Below are positions 55,893 through 64,000 of a stretch of DNA of 64,000 bases, one piece after another. How positions within the stretch are numbered: the first letter of the stretch is position 1; each line of letters opens with the position of its first letter. The notes under the pieces were generated by a model. That model did not search any database and was not told the origin of the DNA. It saw only the letters and a list, made by a program, of their open reading frames with translations. The stretch is taken from NCBI GenBank assembly GCA_016745075.1, contig JADGDD010000006.1:124001-188000 (forward strand), given 5' to 3'. Both the position numbers and the translations under genes were made by a program. This DNA comes from Planctomycetota bacterium (GTDB lineage: Bacteria > Planctomycetota > UBA11346).

Positions 55893-56026
55893 AGGGTCCT
55901 CGGCTCATAAATCGTAGTTTAGCAAATTCCCGAAACGGTAAATGAAAGGTAGAATAGGCAAGCAGGAGCTCTGGCCTAACTTGCGTGATTATCGAGTTTG
56001 ACGTATAATGACATGGAGGAATGTGA

Positions 56027-57850
56027 ATGCGTGTGATTTTTTGTTGCATATTTTCTTTAAGTATTTGTTTTAACAGTACTTTATGGGCACAGGATGGTAA
56101 GCGTTTATCTCCTATTGATGTCTATAGCGTTATTCTTTTGGTGGAAAAAGAGGTTGAGGCAATTCGTCAGGAAGCAGGGGTTTCTGAGCCGTGGCCTATG
56201 CACAGAGAGTCTGAAGGTATATTTTACCCCCGTCATGTGTTGCAAAGAAGCTTAGAGCTGTATGCCAAGTTGAATATTTATCGTAGCCATAAAAAGATGG
56301 GACCAATCGCTTACCTATCATTTCCAGCACGTCCTATCACACCACAGGAAGTTTATGATTCGGTTTCTCGGTTGTATGGTGAATTGCGTATTGTTCGTGG
56401 GGTCAAAATGGACCTGATTGAAGCATTGCGTTATAAGTCAGTGGCGGGTTCAACTATTACCGCAACGAGTAACTATCACTTGTTGCACAGATGTTCCCGA
56501 GCAATGGATGCTGTCTTGGGAATTCGTGGTTATACACCAAGTCATGTGTATCATCAGAGCCTTCGCATTTTAGCCAATGCAAAATTTTTACGGCGTAGTC
56601 AGGGCTTTAAGATGGATGTCCCTCAGCCAGTGCTTGAGATGGAGCACCATCCCAACCATTCCTTGGAGGTCGCTTATGATTTATTACGGACGATAGCGAG
56701 CTGTGAAGCTCATTTGTGGATGAAACCATGTCACATTCCACAGCAACAGCGGCGGACGATTCAGCCCAATGAAGTGTATGATGCCTTGCAAGTTGTTTTA
56801 GCAGAACAGCAGCGTATTAAGTATCGACTTGGCTTGGATCGTTATTTTGAAATTGGGTCTGTCGCAGAAGAAAAATCGGATGATGATATTATTCAATGTT
56901 TACGTTGGGCTCAGGCCTATATGCCGACATTTTCTATGAAAGTGCCGTTATTTGTGCAAAATCAAAAGAGCCTTATCGCAACGCCAAGTGATGTCTACAA
57001 CGTGGCGTGTCGCATTCAGGCGCAACTTGAACGTTTACGAGAGGTGCGTGGTATTCGTACCTCACCACGGGCGGTAGAGCGTACTGCCTTACGGGAGCCA
57101 AAACATGTCTATCAGAAATTATTGGGGAATTTGAATAAGATTGCACGTTTGCGAGAATTAGAGGGAATTGGGCAAACAGCTGTATTACCCGCGCCATTGC
57201 GTGTTATTACTCCCGTCGAAGTATTTGATTTAGTGACCCGTATTGAAAGGGAAGTAGATATTTTAGGTGGTATTATTGATGAAGAATGGAACAAGCAGCT
57301 TTTTAAGCAATTACCGAAATACGAAAAAACACCAAGTGATGTTTATGAAGTGATGAGTATTAATGCCTCGCTTTTAGATACCTTGCTTGGCAGTTCCGGA
57401 TATGCTCCTTCTGATGTCTGGGGACAAGCGTGTTTGGTTGTAAAAGAATTGCGTCTTATTCAAGAATATCTCGGTGTACCGGGCAATGTAGAGAGATGCC
57501 TGTTGGAAACAGGAAAAGAACCTTCGGATACTTTGGCTTTATCTGAAAAACTTTCTGCGTTATTTCGGAACGTTCAGCAACGGGCAGGTATGACAAGTGG
57601 TTTTGTCTCTAATGGCCCGCCTCTTGATGCAGAAATTACTCCCAATGACGTCTATAATGAAATTGGTATTTTATTGTCAGAAATAGATTCATTTAAAATT
57701 CATATGACGCTCTATAGTCGGCCACGTTATACGGTTACTCCCACAAAGATGGTGAAAACACCAAGCCATGTTTGGCAAGAATTGATGACCGCAGAATTAC
57801 TTATTCAGTTGTTATTGAACACAGATGCTCGCCTTCAGGAGGGAAACTAA
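56027..57850 (+). CDS. Secreted protein made of degenerate helical TPSDVY-type repeats
   Basis: This 607-residue protein has a signal peptide (about 1-21, FNSTLWA). The rest is about a dozen degenerate repeats of 25 to 45 residues beginning (S/T)-P-x-(D/E/H)-V-(Y/F/W) followed by one amphipathic helix that often ends in LR or LG plus an x-G turn. Examples are LSPIDVYSVILLVEKEV, ITPQEVYDSVSRLYGEL, IQPNEVYDALQVVLAEQ, ATPSDVYNVACRIQAQL, REPKHVYQKLLGNLNKI, ITPVEVFDLVTRIEREV and KTPSDVYEVMSINASLL. It probably forms a helical solenoid in the periplasm. A GGAGG site precedes the ATG. Its stop overlaps the start of a membrane hybrid kinase (TAATG). No family was recognised. Confidence 0.6.
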   Translation: MRVIFCCIFSLSICFNSTLWAQDGKRLSPIDVYSVILLVEKEVEAIRQEAGVSEPWPMHRESEGIFYPRHVLQRSLELYAKLNIYRSHKKMGPIAYLSFPARPITPQEVYDSVSRLYGELRIVRGVKMDLIEALRYKSVAGSTITATSNYHLLHRCSRAMDAVLGIRGYTPSHVYHQSLRILANAKFLRRSQGFKMDVPQPVLEMEHHPNHSLEVAYDLLRTIASCEAHLWMKPCHIPQQQRRTIQPNEVYDALQVVLAEQQRIKYRLGLDRYFEIGSVAEEKSDDDIIQCLRWAQAYMPTFSMKVPLFVQNQKSLIATPSDVYNVACRIQAQLERLREVRGIRTSPRAVERTALREPKHVYQKLLGNLNKIARLRELEGIGQTAVLPAPLRVITPVEVFDLVTRIEREVDILGGIIDEEWNKQLFKQLPKYEKTPSDVYEVMSINASLLDTLLGSSGYAPSDVWGQACLVVKELRLIQEYLGVPGNVERCLLETGKEPSDTLALSEKLSALFRNVQQRAGMTSGFVSNGPPLDAEITPNDVYNEIGILLSEIDSFKIHMTLYSRPRYTVTPTKMVKTPSHVWQELMTAELLIQLLLNTDARLQEGN

Positions 57851-60294
57851 TGGCTTTAAAGCTGTCTCTTGTTGGTAAATTAACCTTAGTGATTGCCGTT
57901 ATGCTTTCGTTCCTTTTGGGGTTTGTTATTTGGCTGGAATATTCATCAGCTAAGACCTTATTACTCAAAGAAGCACGAGATGATCTCTCTTCTGTGTTAG
58001 AGAACTTATCAGATCGTTTGTATCGAGGAACACAAACTATTGGAGACGATGCGATTCTATTGAGTGAATCGAATGATATTATAGGCCTTTTCCGAGCAAT
58101 AAAAATGGGAGGTTATGACGATGAAGAAAATATGACCTCAAATGGGTATAAGCGAGAGCTTGAAAAAACTTTTTCTTCTATCATTCAATCAAAAGACTAT
58201 CAGCAAATTCGTTTAATTAATTTGCAAACAGGTATGGAAATGGTGCGTGTTGATGGTGTTCATGGAAAAAATAAAGAAATTCATGCACATGTGAATCGTG
58301 AATTGCAAAATAAATCAAAAGAACCGTATGTACTGCGAGGGGCAGAGCTTGTTTCCAAAGAGCTTTTTGTTTCCAGTATTAATCTTAATAGGGAACATGG
58401 GAAAATTGAAACACCGTGGAATCCAACTCAGCGATATGTTTCTGCGGTGTTTGAAGATGATCAACGAGTTGGCTTAGTCGTTATTAATACGCGAGCACAA
58501 TCTCTTATTGATAACATTGTCTCGATTGATCGATTTACTTGCACATTGATCAATAATGAAGGGGGGATTATTAATGCCTCAGATGTTGGTTTAAATTGGG
58601 GATTTGAATTTAATAACTATCATGATGCGGATACAGAAATGCCACAGGCCTGGATTGCTCTTCAGCAGGATGATAATGTTGTTCACTGGAACCCAGAACA
58701 GGAAGTTGTTCAAGCTGCTCAGCGAGTGTATCTTTCAGCTACGCAGACGGATGAATACGTAGGAGTAGTGGTTGCGGCAAAAGAGGCTGATATTTTTGCA
58801 ACGGTGAGTTATCTACTTGAACTATCAGTATTGACGGTTGTTATTGCTGTGCCATTGGCGTGCTTGTTTTTGGCATTACTCATACGACATTTCGTTTCTC
58901 CTATTGTCACGCTTACTCATCAGGTTGAGCGTATTCATGCAGGTGACTCAGATGTGAATATAGAGATGAAGGGAAGTGACGAAGTTGGTCGACTAGGACA
59001 AGTTTTTGGTGAGTTGATCCAATCTTTGCAACATCAACATTTAGAGTCTTTGGGGTTAGTAGAGAAAATCCAATCATTTAATGCGAATTTAGAGCACGAA
59101 GTGGAGCGGCGTACTGAAGAACTACAAATTAGTGAGAAAAAAGCACAGGAAGCCTTAACCGTTCGAGGTCAGTTTTTAGCTTCTATGAGTCATGAAATAC
59201 GAACACCAATGAATGCGGTTATTGGTATGGCTCAACTCCTACAAGATAGTTCATTAGATGTAGAACAACAAGATTGTGTTACAACACTACAAACTTCTGC
59301 CGAGTCATTGTTGACTATTATTAATGATGTGCTCGATTTTTCCAAAATGGATGCGGGGAAATTAGAGTTGGATGTTCATCCATTTGATGTATGTGCACTT
59401 ATGGATGAAGTCGTAAATATTCTATCTTTTAAATCGAAAGAACGTAATAACGAATGCGTTATACAATTACCAGAAAACCGTCGCGTTTGTGTGGATGGAG
59501 ATAAAGGTCGTTTACGTCAGGTTCTTATCAACCTTATGACCAATGCTTTGAAGTTTTCTGAAAAAGGTAGAGTTACACTACGGTGTCTTATTTTAGATGA
59601 GAATGACACTTCTATAAAAATCCGTTGCGAGGTTGAAGATAATGGCATAGGTATACCAGAATCTGCTCAAAGCAGATTGTTTAGTTCATTCATGCAAGTG
59701 GATGCATCGACCACACGTCAACATGGTGGTACAGGCCTGGGATTAGCGATCTCGAAGCAGATTATTGAGTTAATGAATGGTACGATTGGCTGCATGAGTA
59801 CCGAAGGGGTTGGGAGTACATTCTTTTTTGAGGTGTGGATGCCAAAGTTGACTGATACAGAAGTTCTGGAGAAACCGGGTGTTATCAGTGGTATTCAAGA
59901 ATCTGTTTCGATGCCAGCTGAGGTGCGAATTTTAGTGGCGGAAGATAATCTTGTGAATCAAAAACTAATAAAAATGATGCTGGCGAAGCTCGATTATTCG
60001 GTAGAAATTGTAGAGAATGGAGCCTTGGCGGTTACCGCAGCTCAAGAATCACGCTATGATTTTATTTTTATGGATTGGCAAATGCCAGTGATGGATGGTA
60101 TTCAAGCGACGAAAGCCATACGTGCATTTGAAATGAGTGAACATGGAAGTCAAAATCACGCCATTATTATAGCAATGACAGCAAATGCCATGTCGGGAGA
60201 CCGTGAAACCTGTCTTGATGCTGGTATGGATGATTACATTGCTAAACCTATTCGGAAAGATGGGTTGCAGGGTATTATAAACAAATGGATATAA
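57850..60294 (+). CDS. Membrane hybrid histidine kinase with Cache-like periplasmic sensor
   Basis: This is an 814-residue sensor kinase. TM1 is at about 8-29, then a large periplasmic region (about 30-325) that looks like a double-Cache sensor (LVSKELFVSSINLNREHGKI). TM2 (about 320-345) and HAMP are followed by a coiled coil. The phosphoacceptor His448 is in SMSHEIRTPMNAV. The HATPase domain has NLMTNALKFSEKG, DNGIGI and GGTGLGLAI. The receiver domain has AEDN and phospho-acceptor D742 in MDWQMPVMDG. The start is the ATG at 57850, with GGAGG 6 bases upstream; the frame extends 26 codons further up without need. It is coupled to the helical-repeat gene, suggesting that the secreted protein feeds its sensor. 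Confidence 0.93.
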   Translation: MALKLSLVGKLTLVIAVMLSFLLGFVIWLEYSSAKTLLLKEARDDLSSVLENLSDRLYRGTQTIGDDAILLSESNDIIGLFRAIKMGGYDDEENMTSNGYKRELEKTFSSIIQSKDYQQIRLINLQTGMEMVRVDGVHGKNKEIHAHVNRELQNKSKEPYVLRGAELVSKELFVSSINLNREHGKIETPWNPTQRYVSAVFEDDQRVGLVVINTRAQSLIDNIVSIDRFTCTLINNEGGIINASDVGLNWGFEFNNYHDADTEMPQAWIALQQDDNVVHWNPEQEVVQAAQRVYLSATQTDEYVGVVVAAKEADIFATVSYLLELSVLTVVIAVPLACLFLALLIRHFVSPIVTLTHQVERIHAGDSDVNIEMKGSDEVGRLGQVFGELIQSLQHQHLESLGLVEKIQSFNANLEHEVERRTEELQISEKKAQEALTVRGQFLASMSHEIRTPMNAVIGMAQLLQDSSLDVEQQDCVTTLQTSAESLLTIINDVLDFSKMDAGKLELDVHPFDVCALMDEVVNILSFKSKERNNECVIQLPENRRVCVDGDKGRLRQVLINLMTNALKFSEKGRVTLRCLILDENDTSIKIRCEVEDNGIGIPESAQSRLFSSFMQVDASTTRQHGGTGLGLAISKQIIELMNGTIGCMSTEGVGSTFFFEVWMPKLTDTEVLEKPGVISGIQESVSMPAEVRILVAEDNLVNQKLIKMMLAKLDYSVEIVENGALAVTAAQESRYDFIFMDWQMPVMDGIQATKAIRAFEMSEHGSQNHAIIIAMTANAMSGDRETCLDAGMDDYIAKPIRKDGLQGIINKWI

Positions 60295-60314
60295 ATATCT
60301 TTAATTGATGTTAA

Positions 60315-60339
60315 GAGCGAATAACGGCTGTATTCGCTC
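60315..60339 (+). terminator. Weak hairpin after the hybrid kinase
   Basis: A 9-bp stem (GAGCGAATA/TATTCGCTC, 60315-60323 with 60331-60339) has a 7-base loop, starting 21 bp after the kinase stop. There is no T run, so it is only a possible terminator ahead of korA. Confidence 0.35.
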
Positions 60340-60429
60340 AATAATTGAGCTTGCTCCCTAAAGGGGGTATATACGCTCGTGTAGTCCATTCAATTTACTC
60401 GCTCAAGGCCTAAGGGCCGGGAGAGCAAC

Positions 60430-62283
60430 ATGTCTCAAGAAACCGTAGAACTTGATTCCGTCATCGTTCGTTTTGCCGGTGATTCTGGCGATGGAATGCA
60501 GCTGGTTGGAAGCCAGTTTTCCGTTGCGTCAGCTATTGCTGGAAACGATTTGTCCACCTTACCAGACTATCCTGCAGAAATTCGCGCTCCGGCGGGGACA
60601 GTGTATGGCGTATCCGGCTTTCAAATTCAGTTCTCCCATGGGAAGACACTGACTCCGGGTGACCATCCGGATACTTTGGTGGCCATGAACCCAGCTGCGC
60701 TCAAAACGAATGTGAGCACACTAAAAGCTGGTGGTACTATCATTGCGAATGCAGACGCGTTTACTGAACGTAATATGAGCATGGTTGGCTATGAAACGAA
60801 TCCGCTTGAAGATGGCAGTCTAGAAGACTATAGTCTCATTGCTGTGAAAATGACTTCTCTAACTGTGGAAGCGGTTAAAGAAAGTGGGTTGAAAGGTAAA
60901 AACGCACGTCGTTGTACTAACTTTTTTGCATTGGGTCTGATCTGTAGCTTGTACGGTCGTCCATTGGATGCGACCGAACAGTTTATTGATGCAAAATTTG
61001 CTGGCAAACCAGAAATTCAACAAGCAAACACTTTGGCCCTGAATGCTGGTGTTGCGTATGCAGAGTCTACAGAAGCCTTAAGTGTGCATTACCAAATTAA
61101 GCCAGCTGAACTTGATCCTGGTCTTTACCGTTCGATAGAAGGTAATAAAGCGTTGGCTTATGGGTTGGTTACAGCGGCAGAAAAAAGTGGCTTACAGTTA
61201 GTGCTTGCTAGCTATCCAATTACTCCTGCGACAAGTATTTTAGAAGAGCTGGCGGCTCTTCGTCACATGGGCGTAAAAACATTACAAATGGAAGACGAAA
61301 TCGCAGGTATTGGTGCAGCTCTTGGCGCATCATGGGCGGGTTCGCTTGGTGTTACCACAACTTCTGGTCCTGGTGTCTGTTTAAAGAGTGAATTTATTGG
61401 TCTTGCTTTAATTGTTGAGTTGCCACTGGTTATTGTTGATGTTCAACGTGGCGGCCCCTCAACAGGTCTCCCAACAAAAACAGAACAATCGGATTTGATG
61501 ATGGCAATGTATGGCCGTCATGGAGATTCCTCCATTCCTATTATTGCAGCAAAATCTCCATCGGATGCTTTTGATTGTGCGATAGAAGCAACACGGATTG
61601 CCACCAAATACATGACCCCTGTCTTTTTGATGACAGATGGGTATATAGCAAATGGCGCAGAACCATGGTCTATCCCGAATCCGAAAGATATTCCAGAGAT
61701 CCCAGTTGTACAACATACAGACCCAGAAACATTTCAGCCATACAAACGTGACCCACTAACTTTGGCACGCCCGTGGGCTGTTCCAGGTACGCCAGGCTGC
61801 GAGCACCGTCTTGGTGGTCTTGAAAAAGAAAATATTACTGGTGATGTTTGCACTGAGCCAGAAAACCATGCGCTTATGACAAAACTTCGTCATGATAAAG
61901 TAGAAGGTATTGCTCGTGATTATCCAGCGCAACAGATTGAAGGTGTTGCCGATTCTGATCTTCTTGTGGTCAGTTGGGGTTCAACCTATGGCTCTGTGTC
62001 TCAGGCAGTAGAAGCGGTTAACCATGATGATACAGACAAGACTGTTGCTCATGTGCACTTGCGCTACATTAACCCGTTACCAGCCGACCTTGGTGAGATA
62101 ATTAAAGGTTATAAAAAGGTTATTGTTCCAGAAGTAAATAATGGTCAATTCGTTCATATTCTTCGTGATAAATATTTAGTTGATGCCCAATCATTTGCTC
62201 GTGTTTATGGTCGCCCCTTGGCCATTGACGAATTGAGAGATGAATTTATCAGTGTTTTATCTACCACGAAAGGAGCTAAGTAA
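60430..62283 (+). CDS. korA: 2-oxoacid:ferredoxin oxidoreductase, alpha subunit with fused gamma domain
   Basis: This 617-residue protein, with its KorB partner, oxidatively decarboxylates a 2-oxo acid (most likely 2-oxoglutarate) to the acyl-CoA and reduces ferredoxin. Residues about 8-190 are the gamma domain (FAGDSGDGMQLVGSQFS). The alpha domain follows (about 215-610): EGNKALAYGLVTAAEKSGL, SYPITPATSILEEL and GPSTGLPTKTEQSDL. This fused arrangement is usual for two-subunit KorAB. A GGGAG site precedes the ATG. The stop overlaps the start of korB by one base (TAATG). The choice of 2-oxoglutarate over pyruvate is inferred from family layout. Confidence 0.88.
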   Translation: MSQETVELDSVIVRFAGDSGDGMQLVGSQFSVASAIAGNDLSTLPDYPAEIRAPAGTVYGVSGFQIQFSHGKTLTPGDHPDTLVAMNPAALKTNVSTLKAGGTIIANADAFTERNMSMVGYETNPLEDGSLEDYSLIAVKMTSLTVEAVKESGLKGKNARRCTNFFALGLICSLYGRPLDATEQFIDAKFAGKPEIQQANTLALNAGVAYAESTEALSVHYQIKPAELDPGLYRSIEGNKALAYGLVTAAEKSGLQLVLASYPITPATSILEELAALRHMGVKTLQMEDEIAGIGAALGASWAGSLGVTTTSGPGVCLKSEFIGLALIVELPLVIVDVQRGGPSTGLPTKTEQSDLMMAMYGRHGDSSIPIIAAKSPSDAFDCAIEATRIATKYMTPVFLMTDGYIANGAEPWSIPNPKDIPEIPVVQHTDPETFQPYKRDPLTLARPWAVPGTPGCEHRLGGLEKENITGDVCTEPENHALMTKLRHDKVEGIARDYPAQQIEGVADSDLLVVSWGSTYGSVSQAVEAVNHDDTDKTVAHVHLRYINPLPADLGEIIKGYKKVIVPEVNNGQFVHILRDKYLVDAQSFARVYGRPLAIDELRDEFISVLSTTKGAK

Positions 62284-63305
62284 TGAGCACAGACCCAAGC
62301 GCACTCACACGTAAAGACTTTACTCCAAACCAAGACCTTCGTTGGTGTCCTGGCTGTGGAGATTATTCTATCCATTCCATGTTGTTGAGCGTTTTGCCAA
62401 CCATGGGTGTACCCAAAGAAAAAATCGTTATTGTTTCAGGTATTGGCTGTTCTAGCCGTTTCCCATATTATGTGGACACCTACGGTTTTCATACTATTCA
62501 CGGTCGTGCGGCAACAGTTGCTACTGGCTTAAAGGCAGCAAATCCAGACTTGAATGTTTGGCTGATCACCGGTGATGGTGATGGTTTGTCTATTGGTGGT
62601 AACCATACTCTTCACTTATTGCGTCGTAACTTAGACATCAATGTGATTCTGTTTAATAATGAAATTTACGGTCTTACCAAAGGTCAATATTCACCAACCT
62701 CTACCAAGGGTCTCAAAACCAAAACCTCACCAATGGGCTCTATTGAACAACCTATGCGCCCATGTGCCTACGCTATTGGTGCTGGTGCAAACTTTGTAGC
62801 GCGTACTACCGATAAAAACCCAAAACACCTTAAGGCAACTTTAGAGCGAGCTGCTGGTCATAGTGGTGCTTGCTTCATTGAGGTTTTGCAAAATTGCGTG
62901 ATCTTTAATGACGGTGTACATTCTGAAGTAACAGATAAAGACAAGGCCGCTAACAACCAATTAGTGTTGAAGGCTGGTGAGCCATTATGTTTCGGTGAAA
63001 ATAATGAAAAAGGTATCATGCTCGACGGCTTTGATCCGAAAGTGGTCGATGTATCACAAGCTGGTGAAGATAACCTGCTACGTCATGACCCGACGATTGA
63101 AGACATTGGTTATGCATCGATGCTCAGTCACTTTTCATTGCCAGACTTCCCTGTACCAATGGGTGTTTTCCGTCAAACTGATACGGTGACATATGATAGT
63201 ATGATTCAGCAACAAGTTGAAGTTGCTAAAGCGAATCGTTCAGACAATTCGCTTGAAGAATTATATACCGGATTTAGCAAAGCTTCTACGTGGGAAGTTG
63301 AATAA
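62283..63305 (+). CDS. korB: 2-oxoacid:ferredoxin oxidoreductase, beta subunit
   Basis: This 340-residue partner of KorA binds thiamine diphosphate and a [4Fe-4S] cluster. Cluster cysteines are in WCPGCGDYS and in GIGCSSR. The TDP/Mg motif is GDGDGLSIGGNH followed by NNEIYGLTKGQYSPTS, the typical KorB/PorB sequence. The enzyme is oxygen-sensitive in many organisms but aerobic versions exist, so this does not fix the lifestyle. A strong terminator follows. Confidence 0.93.
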   Translation: MSTDPSALTRKDFTPNQDLRWCPGCGDYSIHSMLLSVLPTMGVPKEKIVIVSGIGCSSRFPYYVDTYGFHTIHGRAATVATGLKAANPDLNVWLITGDGDGLSIGGNHTLHLLRRNLDINVILFNNEIYGLTKGQYSPTSTKGLKTKTSPMGSIEQPMRPCAYAIGAGANFVARTTDKNPKHLKATLERAAGHSGACFIEVLQNCVIFNDGVHSEVTDKDKAANNQLVLKAGEPLCFGENNEKGIMLDGFDPKVVDVSQAGEDNLLRHDPTIEDIGYASMLSHFSLPDFPVPMGVFRQTDTVTYDSMIQQQVEVAKANRSDNSLEELYTGFSKASTWEVE

Positions 63306-63332
63306 CAGACGGTATTTTTTCAAATATCAGAT

Positions 63333-63365
63333 AAAAAGGCCCGCTGGTAACCAGTGGGCCTTTTT
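63333..63365. terminator. Bidirectional terminator after korB
   Basis: A 15-bp stem (63333-63347 with 63351-63365; core GGCCCGCTGG/CCAGTGGGCC with one G-T) has a 3-base loop. It has five As on the left and five Ts on the right, so it ends korB on the plus strand and the PQQ-type gene on the minus strand. Confidence 0.92.
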
Positions 63366-63387
63366 ATTATCTATCTACGGTTCTCGT

Positions 63388-64000
63388 TTATTGTTTGAGA
63401 AATAAAACTTTTCCGGAGAGTGTACTTATAATGATATTCCCATCACGATTCACACAGAGGCCATTATCAATAGGTTCGTCAGGCAATTGCACAGACCAGA
63501 TCTGTTCGCCACTAGCCCGATCATAAGCGTGGAGAGTAAATTCTGTCGCTTGTGGTATGGCTGCATACTGTTTGCCCGCGAGACCGTTGACTACGAGAGC
63601 ACAGTTGTGGGTCAGGACCATGGACCGAACAAAATTAAATGGTTTTTTGTCTGTAGTACGCCATTGCTTCATAGCAAAGTCGGCTATTTTTTTGTCTTTT
63701 TTACTTTTTCCAAAATATGCTCTTTGTTTTTTCTTTTGTCCCCAGAGTGTATCTTTTTCAGCGGTAATCGTTTCCGTAATGATCGGCAGGGCACTGCTTA
63801 TATCCCAGCTTTCAATGCCACTTTCTTTGCGCACCCAATTATGAACGATGGCGGTGGTATTATCCCATGCAGGCATGGTGTTCGAGTCACTGAAAAGCCA
63901 TTCTGGATACTTAACGCTGTGGTCATCTTTGATGAGACCGAAGGCACAGGAGCCGCCTTTTTGACTACCGTTAATCCATTCATGCGGGTCAGAAAAGAGG
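63388..64000 (-). CDS. PQQ-type beta-propeller protein (5' end beyond window)
   Basis: This minus-strand frame has no stop from 63388 to the window edge (at least 204 residues), so it continues to the right. The visible C-terminal part has blades with LHAYDRASGEQIWSVQLP and DGNIIISTLSGKVLFLK, the Ala/Asp-x-(A/S)-G-x-x-x-W pattern of PQQ-like repeats. Related proteins are dehydrogenases, BamB-like assembly factors or secreted sensors. A Lys-rich loop (KSKKDKKIADF) breaks the blades. The family member cannot be named from this fragment. Confidence 0.6.
   Translation of the reverse strand, partial: LFSDPHEWINGSQKGGSCAFGLIKDDHSVKYPEWLFSDSNTMPAWDNTTAIVHNWVRKESGIESWDISSALPIITETITAEKDTLWGQKKKQRAYFGKSKKDKKIADFAMKQWRTTDKKPFNFVRSMVLTHNCALVVNGLAGKQYAAIPQATEFTLHAYDRASGEQIWSVQLPDEPIDNGLCVNRDGNIIISTLSGKVLFLKQ

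Overview
The window is from a Gram-negative-type bacterial chromosome of moderate GC content. It encodes lipoproteins with lipoboxes, an LPS-core-type sugar kinase and a GlnD nitrogen sensor. Several traits fit the Planctomycetota-Verrucomicrobiota-Lentisphaerota group: a giant secreted Calx-beta/cadherin/InlB-type protein, a sigma-70 factor with a lysine/alanine-rich tail, a decarboxylating sodium pump and a ferredoxin-linked 2-oxoacid oxidoreductase. This placement is inferred from gene content, not from a phylogeny, and is moderate confidence at best. No insertion sequence, integrase, phage gene, CRISPR array or rRNA was seen. One tRNA (Leu, UAA) is present.

Layout. 1-9 kb: the 3' part of glnD with a sugar kinase, serA facing them, an HD phosphohydrolase overlapping an SDR gene, an MFS transporter, and queD with a small unknown gene. 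9.1-12.3 kb: an operon of three lipoproteins, two of them tandem coiled-coil paralogues. 12.5-17.1 kb: fabD, mnmA and rpoD. 17.2-19.3 kb: a small HTH gene, a predicted structured RNA, and an SDR-DoxX fusion with a DUF2269 membrane protein. 19.4-24 kb: oadB-oadA-oadG, tRNA-Leu and rplS. 24.2-32.2 kb: an inositol-monophosphatase-family gene with two envelope proteins, a PAS hybrid kinase, glyA and ilvD.

32.4-52.5 kb is an accessory carbohydrate region. It has a secreted transglutaminase-like protein, two AraC-type regulators (one cupin, one XylR-like), two GH94-type disaccharide phosphorylases, a 3667-residue secreted multidomain protein and a small lipoprotein. The likely logic is that the giant protein cleaves or binds an extracellular polysaccharide, the regulators sense sugars, and the cytoplasmic phosphorylases split the imported disaccharides. 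No transporter is encoded here. The first half of the giant protein (sugar-binding-like module, beta-propeller, then a catalytic-looking domain) is the best candidate for an undescribed or poorly described polysaccharidase; GH150 lambda-carrageenase is one family to compare.

52.6-64 kb: carB, then a secreted protein built from about a dozen degenerate helical TPSDVY-type repeats that overlaps the start of a Cache-HAMP hybrid histidine kinase (a possible two-protein sensory unit), then korA-korB and a partial PQQ-type beta-propeller protein at the right edge. Many gene ends carry clear hairpin terminators, several of them bidirectional.
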